NCBI RefSeq assembly: GCF_000165425.1
Contig: NW_001799629.1
Location: 2,737-66,736, forward strand
DNA length: 64,000 bases
Source: Paramecium tetraurelia
Lineage: Eukaryota; Ciliophora; Oligohymenophorea; Peniculida; Parameciidae
Direction: 5' to 3'
The position numbers were made by a program, and so were the translations under genes. The notes beneath the pieces are model-generated. The model was not told the DNA's origin, searched no databases, and was given only the letters and a program-made list of their open reading frames with translations. Shown one piece after another: positions 62,070 to 64,000 of this stretch. Position 1 is the first letter of the stretch, and every line of letters starts with the position of its first letter.

Positions 62070-64000
62070 ATGAGACCAAAATATTAGTAAACTTAGAATG
62101 ATACTAATTCTTAAGTTAGAATTAATATTAAACATGTTTCACCAATTCAGATCGAAGTATTGAAATAATCAGGAGAGAAAGTAGAGGAAAATGAAAAGAT
62201 TGGAGTTTATATATTTGAAAATCAGAATAAATCGATATTAGCATCTTCGCAAGGATTTATTGTGTGGGCATAAAATCAAAAGGTTTTTGAAATACCAGTC
62301 ACTGAATAATATTTTACAATTGGAATCATCTATAAAAACAAAGGCGATATACCTAATCAAGTATAAAGTATTTAATTATAAGCAGGAAGAATTAGAAAAT
62401 AATACAACTTCTACTTCCTCATTGGCCTAATAAAATTATGTCAAATTGAATTTTGCTTAACTTGCAATTAAGAATTGTCAGGGAAATATTCAAATATTAA
62501 AGTGGAAGGTCAATGTTGGAGATTACATTTCGCCCACGATGATTTTAGGGATTTGCTCAGATGAAACCCAAGAAGATGTTATTGACTTGAAATCTAAGAT
62601 TAATGGTCGAGTAATTGAATTAGCCAAGACAAAAATAATTTTGCCAAGAAACTATGCATTAATGGTGATTGATAGCTCACAAACTTGCAACCATTTGAAA
62701 ATTGAGAATAACTATTGTCTGATTTGTAATGAAAAGGTCATTCGCAATGTGGAATCATTAGATCTCAATTATTCGGATGATATTTCTAAAAAGATTTCAA
62801 AAGAAATAGTTCTTGATATTTTGAAGAAAAGGAAACTCATTATGGTACTGGATCTAGATCAAACTATTTTACACGCCATCAAAGTTTCGACTACCTTCAA
62901 TAAATATGAGTTTTGTGAAAAGCAGAATAAAATGATATAGGCTGACAGTGAAGCATAATTCAATGGGTTCCAACAATTGGGCTTTAATATTAAGGAACAT
63001 TTATTAGATATGACTTGCGATTAGCAGAGCAAGTTTATCATCAAATTAAGACCCTACTTCGAGTAGTTCTTCTTAACATTGATACCTCTGTTTGATATCT
63101 TCATTTACACCAAGGCAAGTAAGTCATATGCAGATTTCATCTTAAGCTTTATTACTCATAGATTAAATGAATTTATTCCTGAACATAAACCTTTCTTTCC
63201 TCCATAAAGAGTCTTATCACGCGAGGATACTATATGTTCAAACAGTAAATCACTGAACAGACTCTTTTATCCAGGAATTGCTACTAATCTATTAGTAATT
63301 TTGGATGATAATGCTGGAATGTGGAATCAATTCAAAGAGAATCTCATACATACAAAACCTTTCGTATACTTTAATGAACATGGCTCTACAAAGGATGGCT
63401 AAGGAATTGTGACTGATATTGAAAAGGAAGTACAAATATTCAATAAAAATGATTTTTGGCTTTATACGATAACATAGAAATTGAAAGAAATTTCGGATAA
63501 GTTTTGGAGCCAAATCAAATAGGCTCAAGATGATCCAAATTTCATTGTAGAAATAGAATAATAAGTATGCAAGGCAAAAAAAGTAAAAACGGAGATTATT
63601 GAAGATACAAGCCTAAGATTGGAAGAGAGAAATCTTTTGGATATAATAATAAACCGAAAAATCAGTGTTCCAACAATATATTTAGAAATGAGAAGGAGCA
63701 TATTGAGTGGTGTTACATTATTTTTTGCAATATCAGAAGCACATGAAGAAACCATAAAGAGAGGTTTAGAATAAGCAAAGGATAAAGCTGTTATTTTGGG
63801 AGCCAAAGTTTACAGAGAGTTCAAAGAGGATAATTTTGTGGGTCAAGAGAACAGTTACGTCATTACAGTTGGAAGAAGAAAGATTAGAAGTATCATGATT
63901 GCTTAGGAAAAGAATATTCCTATTATACATTATAAATGGATTGAAGATTGCGATAATTATCTATTTCGAGCAGATTACAAACTATATGTTGAGAGGGAAG
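62070..64000 (+). CDS. FCP1-type RNA polymerase II CTD phosphatase (3' end outside window)
   Basis: About 640 residues within the window, continuing past its edge. The N-terminus has two beta-rich segments (VSPIQIEVLKQSGEKVEENE and WKVNVGDYISPTMILGICSD) like the lipoyl/biotinyl-type fold at the front of FCP1. A Cys-bearing linker (CNHLKIENNYCLICNEKV) leads to the catalytic FCPH domain with LIMVLDLDQTILHA (the DxDxT nucleophile), KFIIKLRPYFEQFF, DIFIYTKASKSYA, VLSREDT and LLVILDDNAGMWN (second Asp pair). A BRCT domain closes the visible part (ISEAHEETIKRGLEQAKDK, NIPIIHYKWIEDC). It removes phosphate from Ser of the Pol II CTD so that polymerase can be recycled. One-base break near 62385; otherwise open to the end. 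Confidence 0.92.

Overview
This is ciliate nuclear DNA, almost certainly from a Paramecium. Coding regions stay open only if TAA and TAG are read as glutamine and TGA is the sole stop. Genes are split by very small introns: I placed 40, of 21 to 34 nt, nearly all starting GTA. Base composition is strongly A+T-rich, intergenic gaps are mostly short, and the proteins are eukaryotic. The density suggests somatic (macronuclear) DNA. The species is not resolved; the many introns ending in AAG argue against simply assuming P. tetraurelia.

Layout. 1-6457 is gene-poor: a decayed repeat-protein gene, a GC-richer island near 2.0-2.3 kb, a possible kinase relic, and the 5'-truncated 3' end of a non-LTR retrotransposon (reverse strand) with a (TGTAA)n tail. 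6458-16081 holds a coiled-coil/Cys-rich protein, an OSCA/TMEM63-like channel, phosphoacetylglucosamine mutase, a calcium-dependent protein kinase and small unknowns. 17218-30241 holds a beta-propeller-like protein, an ABC half-transporter, a helical-repeat protein, a CFAP36-like ciliary protein, a coiled-coil protein, a kinesin and an unknown. 30285-35262 holds an ERV/ERGIC cargo receptor, a divergent aquaporin, a coiled-coil protein and a DDX20/Gemin3-like helicase. 36197-46422 holds an orphan membrane reading frame, an IQCH-like ATP-grasp protein, two protein kinases in tandem and a SERCA-type calcium ATPase. 47260-64000 holds an EGF/transmembrane/RING protein, a cyclic-nucleotide-gated-type potassium channel, a myosin, an MPDU1-like PQ-loop protein and the start of an FCP1-type CTD phosphatase that runs off the window.

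There is no operon logic; neighbours are independent eukaryotic genes on both strands. Themes typical of a large ciliated cell recur: calcium signalling (CDPK, SERCA), membrane excitability (CNG-type K+ channel, OSCA-like channel), motors (kinesin, myosin) and cilium-linked proteins (CFAP36-like, IQCH-like).

About half of the genes are intact once introns are removed. The others carry isolated 1-nt frame breaks, often in A-runs, inside otherwise conserved sequence (two in the SERCA gene alone). I read most of these as sequence or assembly errors, not pseudogenes, but cannot prove it. All translations and intron placements were done by hand; no database search was possible. I did not find a convincing new multi-gene system. 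The best leads are the relaxed 3' splice site, the retroelement tail, the altered kinase catalytic motifs and several unassigned reading frames.
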